Shown: piece after piece, positions 1-8,940 of the stretch
How the letters are laid out: each line of letters opens with the position of its first letter
Numbering within the stretch: position 1 is the stretch's first letter
Assembly: GCA_033850885.1 (NCBI GenBank)
Contig: JAWWPG010000046.1
Coordinates: 127,543 to 191,542, forward strand
Length of the DNA stretch: 64,000 nt
From: JAWWPG01 sp033850885
GTDB taxonomy: Bacteria > Actinomycetota > Actinomycetes > Propionibacteriales > Nocardioidaceae
Reading direction: 5' to 3'
Translations under genes and position numbers: made by a program
The notes under the pieces: generated by a model
What the model was told of the DNA's origin: nothing
The model's database searches: none
The model's input: the letters and a program-made list of their open reading frames with translations, nothing else

Positions 1-222
1 GGTCAGCTCCTCCGCGTCGCTCAGCAGGATCGCCGGGTCGGCAACCTCGCGTTCGGTGCCGGAGGCGACGTCGTACACCCACAGGGAGTGCGACCTGGAC
101 GTTCCGCTCTTCGAGCGGAGGAACACGACACGCGAGCCGTCCGGACTGACCACGAAACCCCGTGGCAGCCCGAGCTGGAAGTTCATGGTCCGCGCCGAGA
201 GGCGGGGGAAGGAGTCAGTCAC
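1..222 (-). CDS. S9-family peptidase (prolyl oligopeptidase/DPP-IV-like), N-terminal part only
   Basis: This is the first 74 residues of a protein whose remainder lies left of the window. It reads VTDSFPRLSART and then a beta-propeller-like stretch: FVVSPDGSRVVFLRSKSG, then LWVYDVASGTE. SPDGSRV...LWVYD is the blade pattern of WD40-like/DPP-IV N-terminal propellers in S9 peptidases. The GTG start at 222 has GAGG about 8 bases upstream; the nearby ATG runs straight into a stop. The catalytic hydrolase domain is not in view, so the family is inferred from the propeller alone. Confidence 0.6.
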   Translation of the reverse strand, partial: MTDSFPRLSARTMNFQLGLPRGFVVSPDGSRVVFLRSKSGTSRSHSLWVYDVASGTEREVADPAILLSDAEELT

Positions 223-258
223 CGCCCCATCCTCACACGAGCCCGGCTCGCGCGCGGG

Positions 259-519
259 TCAGCCGCGAATCCGGTTCCCGGTGTAGACCGAGACCCCGAT
301 CGCGGCGAGCCCGACCTGGATGAACAGCTGGATCCAGTCGACGCCGGCGGTGTCACTGACCCCGAGAAGACCCGCGATCACACTGCCGACGAGGGCCGCG
401 GCGATCCCGATCAGGAGGGTCGCCAGGATGCTCATGTTCTGCCTGCCCTTGACGACCAGGCGCCCGAGGGCACCGATGACAAGACCGACGACGATGGCGC
501 TGAGAATAGCGGAGATCAC
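259..519 (-). CDS. GlsB/YeaQ/YmgE-family small membrane protein
   Basis: An 86-residue protein with three hydrophobic segments (about residues 3-22, 30-52 and 62-80) and the glycine-rich pattern of the transglycosylase-associated/GlsB family: GLVIGALGRLVVKGRQ followed by a second Gly/Ala helix. Members are small inner-membrane proteins linked to stress responses, with no established biochemical activity. The start is a GTG. It stands alone between the peptidase and clgR with no overlap. Confidence 0.8.
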   Translation of the reverse strand: MISAILSAIVVGLVIGALGRLVVKGRQNMSILATLLIGIAAALVGSVIAGLLGVSDTAGVDWIQLFIQVGLAAIGVSVYTGNRIRG

Positions 520-604
520 GGTGTTCCAATCGGTTGGTAGGGGTGCGAGGTCGACATCGGATCGCGTCTGCGGCCGGGTCTTTCGGCCAGCTTCGCGTGC
601 AGGG

Positions 605-910
605 TCAAGCGGCCAAGTCCCTGACGCCGGCCGGGTTGGACGCGGTGGGCAGTGACGCCACCCGCGAGTATGCGGCTTCTTCGCGGGCCATCTCGTCGCT
701 CACGTCCGAGAGGACGACGGAGAGCGGGACATCGAGCGCGTGACAGATCGCGGCCAGGCACTCGGAGGACGCTTCCTTCTGCCCGCGCTCGATCTCGGAG
801 ATGTATCCCAGGCTCACCCGCGCTGTCGCGGAGACGTCGCGCAGTGTGCGCCCCTGGCGTTGCCGCTCCTGACGAAGCACGTCGCCGAGCAGCCGACGGA
901 CCAAGATCAT
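605..910 (-). CDS. clgR: ClgR-type XRE transcriptional regulator
   Basis: A 101-residue XRE-type helix-turn-helix protein. The HTH (about residues 6-65) contains LRQERQRQGRTLRDVSATA and LGYISEIERGQKEASSE, with the YISEIERGQKE core typical of ClgR/Rv2745c. The C-terminus is alanine-rich and ends LAA, a type of tail known to promote Clp degradation in this family. In actinobacteria ClgR activates clp protease and other proteostasis genes. Its place 60 bases downstream of cinA and pgsA is the usual one and supports the identification. Confidence 0.85.
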   Translation of the reverse strand: MILVRRLLGDVLRQERQRQGRTLRDVSATARVSLGYISEIERGQKEASSECLAAICHALDVPLSVVLSDVSDEMAREEAAYSRVASLPTASNPAGVRDLAA

Positions 911-970
911 GGGTCGCTCCTCCTCCGCAGGGGTTCACCGGCGACGCTGGATGTCGCTGTGCACTCAAGG

Positions 971-1513
971 TTACCCGTCGTCGCCCGAGCCGGCCGGAGT
1001 CGGTGGCCTCTCCACCGTCGAAGCCAGGCGCGACAGGACCTCAAGCACCGACGCTCTCCTGATCTCGTCCCGGGTACCACTGAGGGACAGCCGTTGCACG
1101 TCTACGTCGCGGGGGCCCGCCACGGCGATGAACACCGTCCCGGGTGGCTTGCCTTCCTGGGGGTCCGGGCCGGCCACGCCGGTCGCCGACACCGCCCAGT
1201 CCGCGCCGAAGAGCTCGACTGCTCGAAGTGCCATCTCCGCCGCGCACTCGGAGGACACGGCACCATGGGTGGCGATCACGGCGGGATCCACTCCCAGAAC
1301 CGACGACTTCACGTCGGTCGCGTAGGCAGCCAGTCCCCCGCGGAGCACGTCCGATGCCCCCGGGACCGCTGCCAGGGTTGCGCAGACGAGCCCGGCGGTC
1401 AGAGACTCCGCCGTTGCGAGGGTCTGACGCGCCCGCCGCAGGTCCTCCAGGCAACGGGCGGCGACCACCTCAAGCCGATGATCCCCCGCCCGACCGTCGG
1501 CTCCGGCCGTCAC
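971..1513 (-). CDS. cinA: CinA C-terminal domain protein (nicotinamide-nucleotide amidohydrolase family)
   Basis: A 180-residue CinA C-domain protein. It shows TLATAESLTAGLVCATLAAVPGAS, GGLAAYATDVKSSVLGV and SATGVAGPDPQEGKPPGTV, the conserved PncC/CinA signatures. The domain deamidates nicotinamide mononucleotide. There is no N-terminal molybdopterin-like domain, as in other actinobacterial cinA genes. The GTG start at 1513 overlaps the pgsA stop by 4 bases (GTGA), so translation is probably coupled. A longer frame to 1834 exists but only shadows pgsA. Confidence 0.88.
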   Translation of the reverse strand: MTAGADGRAGDHRLEVVAARCLEDLRRARQTLATAESLTAGLVCATLAAVPGASDVLRGGLAAYATDVKSSVLGVDPAVIATHGAVSSECAAEMALRAVELFGADWAVSATGVAGPDPQEGKPPGTVFIAVAGPRDVDVQRLSLSGTRDEIRRASVLEVLSRLASTVERPPTPAGSGDDG

Positions 1514-2154
1514 TGCCCGGCGTCCCTCGGGGTCAGGTCGGCGCGGCGCAGGCTCAGGGCACGACGTACGTAGTCGAACCCGGTGCCGAGCGTGACCACG
1601 ACGGCCGCCGCCATCACCGCCACCGCCGCCCACCAGAGCACCAGGCCGAGGTCGTGCCAGCCGCCGGTGAGCTGCCGGAAGGGCAGGATGAGTCCCATCA
1701 GGGCCAGCGCCTGCAGGCTGGTCTTGATCTTCCCGCCTGTGCTCGCGGCGATGACGCCGTGCCGGATGACCCAGAAGCGCAGGCCGGTGACCAGTACCTC
1801 TCTGCCCAGCACGAGGATCGTCACCCACCACCACAGGTCATGGTCCAGCGACAACCCCACCAGCGCCATCCCCGTCAGGGCTTTGTCGGCGATGGGGTCC
1901 ATGATCTTGCCGAAGTCGGTCACCAGGTTGTGCCGGCGGGCGATGTCACCGTCGATGCGGTCCGTGGTGATCGCCAGCGCGAACACGGCGAACGCCCAGA
2001 TGCGGTGGGCCACGTCGTGTCCGCCGTCGGAGAGGAGGAGCCAGCCGAGCACCGGCACCAGCAGGATGCGCAGGGTCGTCAGGGCGTTCGCCAGGTTCCA
2101 CACGCTGGGGGCGGCGCCGGTGACCTCCCGAGACGTAGAGCCCTCGCCTGACAT
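1510..2154 (-). CDS. pgsA: CDP-diacylglycerol--glycerol-3-phosphate 3-phosphatidyltransferase
   Basis: A 214-residue integral membrane enzyme that makes phosphatidylglycerophosphate, the precursor of phosphatidylglycerol and cardiolipin. The CDP-alcohol phosphotransferase motif is complete around residues 65-91: DRIDGDIAR, then eight-residue spacing to DFGKIMDPIAD. Several transmembrane helices follow. It lies 10 bases after rimO and overlaps cinA, so the three probably share a transcript. A mycobacterial-type PI synthase is an alternative, but the length and the cinA/clgR neighbours favour PgsA. Confidence 0.9.
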   Translation of the reverse strand: MSGEGSTSREVTGAAPSVWNLANALTTLRILLVPVLGWLLLSDGGHDVAHRIWAFAVFALAITTDRIDGDIARRHNLVTDFGKIMDPIADKALTGMALVGLSLDHDLWWWVTILVLGREVLVTGLRFWVIRHGVIAASTGGKIKTSLQALALMGLILPFRQLTGGWHDLGLVLWWAAVAVMAAAVVVTLGTGFDYVRRALSLRRADLTPRDAGQ

Positions 2155-2164
2155 ATCCGAGAAC

Positions 2165-3604
2165 CTACGCAGGTACGGCGACGGCTGTCAGGTCGACACC
2201 CGCGGACGCGACAACGCGAGCCGGCACGAGGTCTCCCACCGACGCGTGGCGGGGCAGCAAGTGCACATACGTGCAGCCGTCGACGTCCGGCCCTTGCGCC
2301 TCGGGCCGACCGACCCCAGTCCCCCCGTCGACAGACTCAATGAGGACGTCGACCCGCTCGCCGGTCCGGTCCTCGGCGCGCTGTGCGGTCAGCTCCTCGG
2401 CCAGTCTCGTCACGTGGTCACTGCGGGCCCGGACCTCGTCCGCGCTGAGGTGTCCCGGCAGCCGGGCGGCGGCCGTGCCGTCCTCGTCGGAGTAGCCGAA
2501 GATTCCCACCGCGTCGAGCCGGGCGGACTCGAGGAAGGAGCAGAGCACCCCTACGTCGGCCTCGGTCTCGCCCGGGAAGCCGACGATGAAGTTGCTCCGG
2601 ACGCCTGCCGCAGGCGTAACGTCGCGCACCCGGGCGAGCAGCGCGAGAAACCGCTCGGCGTCGCCGAACCTGCGCATCGCCCGCAGCACCGGGCCTGACG
2701 CATGCTGGAACGACAGGTCGAAGTAGGCGGCAACTCCGGGCGTTGCGGCGATCACGTCGATGAGGCCGGGGCGCATCTCGGCGGGCTGCAGGTAAGAAAC
2801 CCGCACCCGTCGTACCCCTTCGACCGACGCCAGGTCGGGGAGCAGCGCCTCGAGCAGCCGGATATCGCCGAGGTCCTTCCCGTACGACGTGGAGTTCTCG
2901 CTCACCAGGAACAGCTCCCGGGCGCCGGTGTCGGCCAGCCAGCGCGCCTCGTCGAGCACGTCAGTGGGCCGTCTCGACACATAGGAGCCCCGGAAGCTCG
3001 GGATGGCACAGAACGTGCACCGGCGGTCGCAACCGGAGGCCAGCTTCAGCGGCGCCACCGGGCCGTCGCCCAGCCTGCGCCGGACCACCCGGGGCCCGCT
3101 CGCCGGGGCGGCTCCGAGCGGGAGATCGGGCGGTGACTGCGCGTGACCGGGGACCGAGTGGTGGTGATCGCCGCGGTCGGAGGGGGCGAGCGGCAGCAGG
3201 GCGCGCCGGTCGCGCGGCACATGGGTCTCGCGCGGCTCACCGGCGATGATGCCGCGCAGGCGCATGGCGATGTCGGGGTAGTCGTCGAACCCGAGGACGG
3301 CGTCAGCCTCAGGTAGTGAGTCCGCTAGCTGCTTGCCGTAACGCTCGGCGAGGCAGCCGACCGCAACCACGGACTGGGTGCGCCCGGTGTCCTTGAGCTC
3401 AGCGGCCGCCAGCAGCGTGTCGACCGAGTCCTTCTTCGCAGCCTCGACGAACCCGCAGGTGTTGACGACGACGGTCTGGGCCGCGGCCGGGTCGTCGACG
3501 AGCCGGAATCCGCCCGCTTCGAGCCGGGCGGCGAGCTCCTCGGAGTCGACGTCGTTGCGGGCACAGCCCAAGGTCACGAGCGCGACGGTGTTCGGTGTGG
3601 TCAT
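2165..3604 (-). CDS. rimO: Ribosomal protein S12 methylthiotransferase RimO
   Basis: A 479-residue radical-SAM methylthiotransferase. The N-terminal UPF0004 domain starts VALVTLGCARNDVDSEELA and carries further cysteines (VVNTCGFVEAAKKDSVD; VAVGCLAERYG). The radical-SAM cluster motif CDRRCTFC lies near residue 190, followed by IPSFRGSYVSRRP. A TRAM-like domain ends the protein. RimO methylthiolates an aspartate of S12; LGCARN and FRGSYVSR favour RimO over MiaB. About 40 residues between the first domain and the SAM domain are low-complexity and longer than usual. Confidence 0.92.
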   Translation of the reverse strand: MTTPNTVALVTLGCARNDVDSEELAARLEAGGFRLVDDPAAAQTVVVNTCGFVEAAKKDSVDTLLAAAELKDTGRTQSVVAVGCLAERYGKQLADSLPEADAVLGFDDYPDIAMRLRGIIAGEPRETHVPRDRRALLPLAPSDRGDHHHSVPGHAQSPPDLPLGAAPASGPRVVRRRLGDGPVAPLKLASGCDRRCTFCAIPSFRGSYVSRRPTDVLDEARWLADTGARELFLVSENSTSYGKDLGDIRLLEALLPDLASVEGVRRVRVSYLQPAEMRPGLIDVIAATPGVAAYFDLSFQHASGPVLRAMRRFGDAERFLALLARVRDVTPAAGVRSNFIVGFPGETEADVGVLCSFLESARLDAVGIFGYSDEDGTAAARLPGHLSADEVRARSDHVTRLAEELTAQRAEDRTGERVDVLIESVDGGTGVGRPEAQGPDVDGCTYVHLLPRHASVGDLVPARVVASAGVDLTAVAVPA

Positions 3605-3637
3605 GGGATGCCCCCAGTATGCCTGAGGAGCCGGTTG

Positions 3638-5452
3638 TCACTTGATGTGTACGAAGACGCGCTGACCCGGCTTGCCCAGTACCGCGGATGGATGTCCCGG
3701 GGCCTTCAGGGCGATCGCGCCACCGTCGACCGCCATCACCCGGAGCGGACCTTGTCCGCTGATGTGCCTGCTCTGGCCGGCGGCCAAGGTCCCGCGGTAG
3801 ACGACGTGTCCCGTTTTGTCCCAGACGACGACCCGTGACGGCCCTGTTGCCGTCACCGTCAGGCTGGTCCGGGTTGGGGCGGGGGGCAGCACGTCGCCGA
3901 TGCCGGGGGAGCCGAAACCGGCAGCCGCCGATGCCGGGTTGCGCACGGGCGTCGAGGCCGGGTTGGGGTTGGACAGGAAGAACCTCGCGACGCCCCACAG
4001 GAGCAGCAGCACGAGGACCGTGCCGACGAGCGTGCTCCACCGCGACCCGCCACCGGTCGGTCGAAGCACTCCCCGCGACAGCTCGGCGTGGAACACGGCG
4101 CGGGGGCTCACCGGGGCCGTGGCCAGGTGCTCGTCGTACGACGACAGGATCGGGGTCGGGTCGATACCGAGGACTCCCGCAAGCATCCGAAGGTGACCCC
4201 GGGCGTAGAAGTCGCCACCACACGGTGAGAAGTCGCCGAGCTCGATCGACTCGATGACGAAGGGCCGGATCCGCGTCCGGTCGGCGAGCTCGTCGACGGA
4301 CAGGCCGAGCCGTTCGCGGGCATCCCGGATCCGGACGCCGATGGCCGACGGACTCTGGTGCGGCGACCTGGCGACGGCGGCCGGCTGAGCCGTCTCGTGG
4401 TCGGGGTCGGGGTCGGTGGTGGAGGGGCCGGTCGGACCCGGGCGAGCTGCGCCGCCGGTGTCCCGGCCGGTGGCCGGATGGTCACGCACCTTCCGCATGG
4501 CCGTGGCGCTCAGATCCGTCGTCGCGTCGATGATCAGCTCGACGTTCGAGGTGTGGGGCTGCCTCTCAGGCGCGTCGTCCTCGGGGGCGCGCCGACGGAG
4601 CTCGTCGCGCTCCGGCAGCGGCTCGGCTTCCGCCGACACGTCGGACAGCGCAAGGCTGCCGGCCGTCGCAGGCTCGCGGGGTATCGGAACCGTCGTCTCG
4701 TCTCGCCTGCCCACCGGGATGTGCAGCGCCGACACCACGGCAGCGAGCCTTCTCGGCGGATCCGGCGCCCGAGCTGGGGACGGCTTGTGGTCCGGGCCTG
4801 CGTCGTCGTCTCGCGGCTCCGCCGGCGCGGGCCCGCCGAACCAGCCCGACGTCGGTACGGCGACAGCCGATGTCCCCTGGGCCGCCTGACCGAGGGTGCC
4901 GGCGGCGGCCACCTCGACCGTCGCCTGCGGCTCCGCGGCCTCGTCGTCGACGAGCACGACGCCGGCCCGTCCGTCGGAGAGGTGCCGCAACGCTTCGGGG
5001 ATGTCGTCGACCGAGACGGTTGTGCTCCTGCCGTACGGAACCACCAACGCGGCGTCGTACAGCCATCTGTTGAGGATGACGGCGAACCGGGCGCGAAGCC
5101 CGCCCTCGGCGAGGGCCTGGTGCTCGTCGTGGAGCCGCAGGGTGACCAAGCCGTCGCTGACCCGGCGCCGTCTGGTCACCTCGATCGTCGCGACGTCGCT
5201 CCAGGGCAGGCCGGCCCAGGTCCCGCCCAGCCGGACGCGGAGTCCCGTCAGGTCGGCGATCAGCAACGGCACCCGGGACTCTCGCCACGCGATGCCGTGC
5301 ACCACAGCCACCACGATCAGGGCGAGCCCGAGCAGGAACGGCACGACGCCGTGGTCGTCGCCGAACCTCCACAGGTATCCGACCGCCAACGCGAACGCGG
5401 CCACGGTCACCAGGCCCATCAACGTTCCACGACGACGAATGACCACTGTCAC
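3638..5452 (-). CDS. RodZ-like membrane protein with N-terminal membrane/PH-like module
   Basis: A 604-residue protein in three parts. Residues about 10-56 form two membrane helices, followed to about 150 by a PH-like segment with SDVATIEVTRRRR. A low-complexity linker runs to about 365. Residues 369-440 are a RodZ-type helix-turn-helix (RIRDARERLGLSVDELADRT), then a membrane helix at about 474-493 and an extracytoplasmic beta domain (VVVWDKTGHVVYRGTL) resembling DUF4115. RodZ links MreB or cell-envelope machinery to the membrane. The start overlaps the ftsK stop by 4 bases. The extra N-terminal module makes it longer than Gram-negative RodZ. Confidence 0.75.
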   Translation of the reverse strand: MTVVIRRRGTLMGLVTVAAFALAVGYLWRFGDDHGVVPFLLGLALIVVAVVHGIAWRESRVPLLIADLTGLRVRLGGTWAGLPWSDVATIEVTRRRRVSDGLVTLRLHDEHQALAEGGLRARFAVILNRWLYDAALVVPYGRSTTVSVDDIPEALRHLSDGRAGVVLVDDEAAEPQATVEVAAAGTLGQAAQGTSAVAVPTSGWFGGPAPAEPRDDDAGPDHKPSPARAPDPPRRLAAVVSALHIPVGRRDETTVPIPREPATAGSLALSDVSAEAEPLPERDELRRRAPEDDAPERQPHTSNVELIIDATTDLSATAMRKVRDHPATGRDTGGAARPGPTGPSTTDPDPDHETAQPAAVARSPHQSPSAIGVRIRDARERLGLSVDELADRTRIRPFVIESIELGDFSPCGGDFYARGHLRMLAGVLGIDPTPILSSYDEHLATAPVSPRAVFHAELSRGVLRPTGGGSRWSTLVGTVLVLLLLWGVARFFLSNPNPASTPVRNPASAAAGFGSPGIGDVLPPAPTRTSLTVTATGPSRVVVWDKTGHVVYRGTLAAGQSRHISGQGPLRVMAVDGGAIALKAPGHPSAVLGKPGQRVFVHIK

Positions 5453-7965
5453 CCCTCTGCTTGAAGGCTGGCGATCACGTCGTCGAGATCGTCGGGTTTG
5501 ACCAACACGTCCCGTGCCTTGGACCCCTCGGACGGCCCGACGATGCCGCGGCTCTCGAGGATGTCCATCAGCCGGCCCGCCTTCGCGAACCCCACTCGGA
5601 GCTTGCGTTGCAGCATCGACGTCGAGCCGAACTGCGTCGAGACGACCAGCTCGACCGCCTGGCAGACCAACGTGAGGTCGTCGCCGATGTCGTCGTCGAG
5701 CGCCCTTCTGCTCTGCTGGGGCGCCGTCACGTCGTCGCGGTAGGTCGGCTTGAGCTGCACCCTGCAGTGCGCCACGACCGCCTTGATCTCCGGCTCGGTC
5801 ACCCAGGCGCCCTGGATGCGGGCAGGTTTGCTGACCCCCATGGGCAGGAACAGCGCGTCACCCTTGCCCACGAGCTTCTCCGCCCCCGGCTGGTCGAGGA
5901 TCACGCGGCTGTCCGCCAAGGACGAGGCGGCGAAGGCAAGCCGGCTGGGCACGTTCGCCTTGATCAGCCCCGTCACCACGTCGACCGACGGTCGCTGGGT
6001 CGCCAGCACGAGGTGGATGCCCGCGGCCCGCGCCAGCTGGGTGATGCGCACGATCGCGTCCTCGACGTCGCGAGGCGAGATCATCATCAGGTCGGCCAGC
6101 TCGTCGACGACGACGACGAGGTACGGGTACGGCGCCAGCACCCGCTCACTGCCCACCGGGGCGGTGACGGCGCCGCCCTTGACGGCCTTGTTGAAGTCGT
6201 CCACGTGGCGGAAGCCGAACGCCGCCAGGTCGTCGTACCGCTGGTCCATCTCCCGAACGACCCACTGCAGCGCCTCGGCGGCCCGCTTCGGGCTGGTGAT
6301 GATCGGCGTGATCAGGTGCGGGATCCCCTCGTACGCCGCGAGCTCGACCCGCTTCGGGTCGATCATGATCATCCGCACCTCGTCGGGCGTCGCCCTCACC
6401 AGAAGGGACGACACCATGGAGTTGATGAAGCTGGACTTGCCGGAGCCGGTGGCTCCGGCGACCAGCAGGTGCGGCATCCTGGCGAGGTTCGCCACGACGA
6501 ATCCGCCCTCGACGTCCTTGCCGAGCGCCACGACGAGCGGGTGGTGGTCGGCCCGGGCCTGCCGGGACCGCAGCACGTCGCCGAGCGAGACGATCTCCGC
6601 GTCGACGTTCGGGATCTCGATACCGATGGCGGACTTGCCCGGGATCGGCGACAGGATCCGGACATCCGCCGACGCCACCGCGTAGGCGATGTTGCGGCTC
6701 AGTGCGGTGACCTTCTCCACCTTGACCGCGGGTCCGAGCTCCACCTCGTACCGGGTGACGGTGGGACCGCGCGTGTAGCCGGTGATCTGCGCGTCGATGC
6801 CGAACTGGTCGAGCACCTCCGTGAGCCGCTCCACCACGGCGTCGGACGCGGCCGATGTGGCCTTGTGAGCACTGCCGGCCTTGAGCACCTCGTTGTCGGG
6901 GAGCGTGTAGCTGACGTCGCCGGACAGGCTGAGCTGCTCGACCCGCTGCGGGAGCGGCGTGTGCGGTGGCGGCTCGAGCGCGACGTCTCGGTCGGGGTCG
7001 ACGGGGTCCGCGCCGGCGCGGCGCCTCCACAGCTCCCGCGCCTCCAGGGCGGCGTCGGCGGCGGCTGCGGCTTCGGCGTCGGCCTCCGCGGTGCCCGTCA
7101 TGGTGCCGGCGCGACGGCGGCGGCTGCCGCGGTTGAGGGGCTCGACCCCGGGAAGGTCAGCAGGCTCGTCTGGCTCCTGCGACGTCGTCGTACGTCGACC
7201 GTTCCCGAGCAGCAGGTCGCGAAGCGCCGTGGCCCTGGCCGGGATCTGGTAGACCGGTGTCGCCGTGACCACGAGGATCCCGAAGAACGCGAGCAGGACG
7301 AGCAGTGGGATCGCGATCACGGTGCTGCGGAAGAGGTCGGCGATCATGGCCGACCCGATATATCCGACGGCGCCACCAGCCTCTCGCATCGCCTGCTGGC
7401 CGCCGCTCGGGCGTGGCAGCCCGTGCTGGATGTGGATGAGTCCGAGGACGCCCAGCGCGATGCAGAGCCAGCCGATGATGGGACGCCCCGAGGGTCCACC
7501 TGTTCCTGGTCTGCGCATCAGCCGCCAGGCTGAGAGAAGGAGCAACAGCGGCACGGCGTAGGCGGCGATGCCGACGGTGCCTTCGACGACCGCCCGGATG
7601 CCGTCAGCGACGGAGCCCGGCAGCCGCCACCACTCCGTGGCGGCGATGACGATGGCGAGTCCGACCAGGCTCAGGCCGAGGCCGTCTCGGCGATGCTCGG
7701 GCTCGAGGTCGCGCGCGGTGGAGCCGACTCGGCGCACGATCGCACCGATCAGGTGTGCCAGCCCCAGCCAGAGCGCTCGTATCCCTCGCCCGAACGCACG
7801 CAACACCCTCGCCACCGGACCGGGCCCGGATCGTCTGGCCGATCCCGACCGCGAGGTGGAGCGCCTGGTGCGGGAGGACGACGTACGTCGGGTCTGGCCA
7901 CCGGACGAGCCGGATCGAGAGCGCTTGCCCTGCGACCGCGGCGGTGAAGACGTACGGGTCGCCAT
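5449..7965 (-). CDS. ftsK: DNA translocase FtsK/SpoIIIE
   Basis: An 838-residue septal DNA pump. A basic Ser/Arg-rich N-terminus precedes about five membrane helices (roughly residues 95-240), then a linker and the motor domain. Walker A GATGSGKSSF lies near residue 507, Walker B is in LVVVVDELADLMM, and the C-terminal gamma winged helix (STSMLQRKLRVGFAKAGRLMD) reads orienting sequences. It clears DNA from the division septum and promotes dimer resolution. All domains are present and the length is normal for actinobacteria. Confidence 0.95.
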   Translation of the reverse strand: MATRTSSPPRSQGKRSRSGSSGGQTRRTSSSRTRRSTSRSGSARRSGPGPVARVLRAFGRGIRALWLGLAHLIGAIVRRVGSTARDLEPEHRRDGLGLSLVGLAIVIAATEWWRLPGSVADGIRAVVEGTVGIAAYAVPLLLLLSAWRLMRRPGTGGPSGRPIIGWLCIALGVLGLIHIQHGLPRPSGGQQAMREAGGAVGYIGSAMIADLFRSTVIAIPLLVLLAFFGILVVTATPVYQIPARATALRDLLLGNGRRTTTSQEPDEPADLPGVEPLNRGSRRRRAGTMTGTAEADAEAAAAADAALEARELWRRRAGADPVDPDRDVALEPPPHTPLPQRVEQLSLSGDVSYTLPDNEVLKAGSAHKATSAASDAVVERLTEVLDQFGIDAQITGYTRGPTVTRYEVELGPAVKVEKVTALSRNIAYAVASADVRILSPIPGKSAIGIEIPNVDAEIVSLGDVLRSRQARADHHPLVVALGKDVEGGFVVANLARMPHLLVAGATGSGKSSFINSMVSSLLVRATPDEVRMIMIDPKRVELAAYEGIPHLITPIITSPKRAAEALQWVVREMDQRYDDLAAFGFRHVDDFNKAVKGGAVTAPVGSERVLAPYPYLVVVVDELADLMMISPRDVEDAIVRITQLARAAGIHLVLATQRPSVDVVTGLIKANVPSRLAFAASSLADSRVILDQPGAEKLVGKGDALFLPMGVSKPARIQGAWVTEPEIKAVVAHCRVQLKPTYRDDVTAPQQSRRALDDDIGDDLTLVCQAVELVVSTQFGSTSMLQRKLRVGFAKAGRLMDILESRGIVGPSEGSKARDVLVKPDDLDDVIASLQAEG

Positions 7966-8062
7966 GCTCCGACCCTACGTGAAGGCCACACCAGTCCCAT
8001 GCGTAACACGCCCCATTCGTCCGTGCACCAACCTGGCGTCCACCGGTCGGCCACGGCCGCGG

Positions 8063-8893
8063 TCAGGACTGTTCGCCCCCAGCGGACGGCGAGTCCAGGG
8101 GTACGACGAGGCTCGGGCCGCCGTCGTAGACGCCGCCGTCGACCGCGAGCACGAGCCCGTCTGCGTACAACCAGGCCTCCTCGACGGATGACGACGAGAT
8201 GTCCCGGAGGTCGCCGATGATGCTGTGCCCGTGCACCACTCGGCTCCCGCCGGCAGCCTCGAGCATGGCCCGCGCCCGGGCCGGTCCGTCTTCGCCGAGG
8301 AAGGCGTACCGCTGCGTCATGGCTGCCCAGAGCCGCCAGCAGGTCTCCAGGTCGTCACCGTGCAGGATTGCCGAGACGCGGGCGTTGACCGCCTGGGCGT
8401 CGCTGCCCAACCGGAGGTAGTCGGTGGTGTCGGCATGGATGAGGAGGTCGTCCCCGGTCCGAACCAGTGCCGGCAGGTCGGCGAGCCAGCTGGCCATCTC
8501 GTCGGTCAACAGCTCCTGGTCGCGCATCCGGCCGCCGTTGGCCAGCCAGCTGCTCGCGAAGCTCGGCATGTCCCCGGATGTCCACCGGGTCGCCAGCTTG
8601 ACGTCCCCGAAGCGCCGCATCCCGAGTGCGAGCACCTCGTGGTTCCCGAGAACCGATCCGACGTACCCGCCCGACTCCCCCGCCTGTCGCTGCCAGCGCA
8701 TCACATCTGACACCACCCCGACCCCGTCCGGGCCGCGATCCATCAGGTCGCCGGCGAACCAGACCTCGGCGTCGCCGCCGGACCAGTCGCCGGCTGAGTC
8801 CACCAGGCCGGCGGCGGCTAGCGCGTCACGCACCTCTCGCCGGTAACCATGGACGTCACCGACCGCGAACCTCATGCGCAGACTGTAGGGCAT
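8063..8893 (-). CDS. Calcineurin-like metallophosphoesterase
   Basis: A 276-residue PPP-type phosphoesterase. Metal-binding motifs appear in order: GDVHG (about residue 12), GDLMDRG (about 48), GNHE (about 84), with later histidines in LIHADTT and VVHGHS. The family includes serine/threonine protein phosphatases and ApaH-like hydrolases; the substrate cannot be told from sequence. An internal ATG (8875) just before RFAVGDVHG is an alternative start. Neither start has a strong ribosome-binding site. It is transcribed in the same direction as ftsK, after a 97-base gap. Confidence 0.82.
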   Translation of the reverse strand: MPYSLRMRFAVGDVHGYRREVRDALAAAGLVDSAGDWSGGDAEVWFAGDLMDRGPDGVGVVSDVMRWQRQAGESGGYVGSVLGNHEVLALGMRRFGDVKLATRWTSGDMPSFASSWLANGGRMRDQELLTDEMASWLADLPALVRTGDDLLIHADTTDYLRLGSDAQAVNARVSAILHGDDLETCWRLWAAMTQRYAFLGEDGPARARAMLEAAGGSRVVHGHSIIGDLRDISSSSVEEAWLYADGLVLAVDGGVYDGGPSLVVPLDSPSAGGEQS

Positions 8894-8940
8894 TCGTTCC
8901 GTCGCGCCGTCCGGCCGGCGAGGACCGGCAGGCGGGTCCG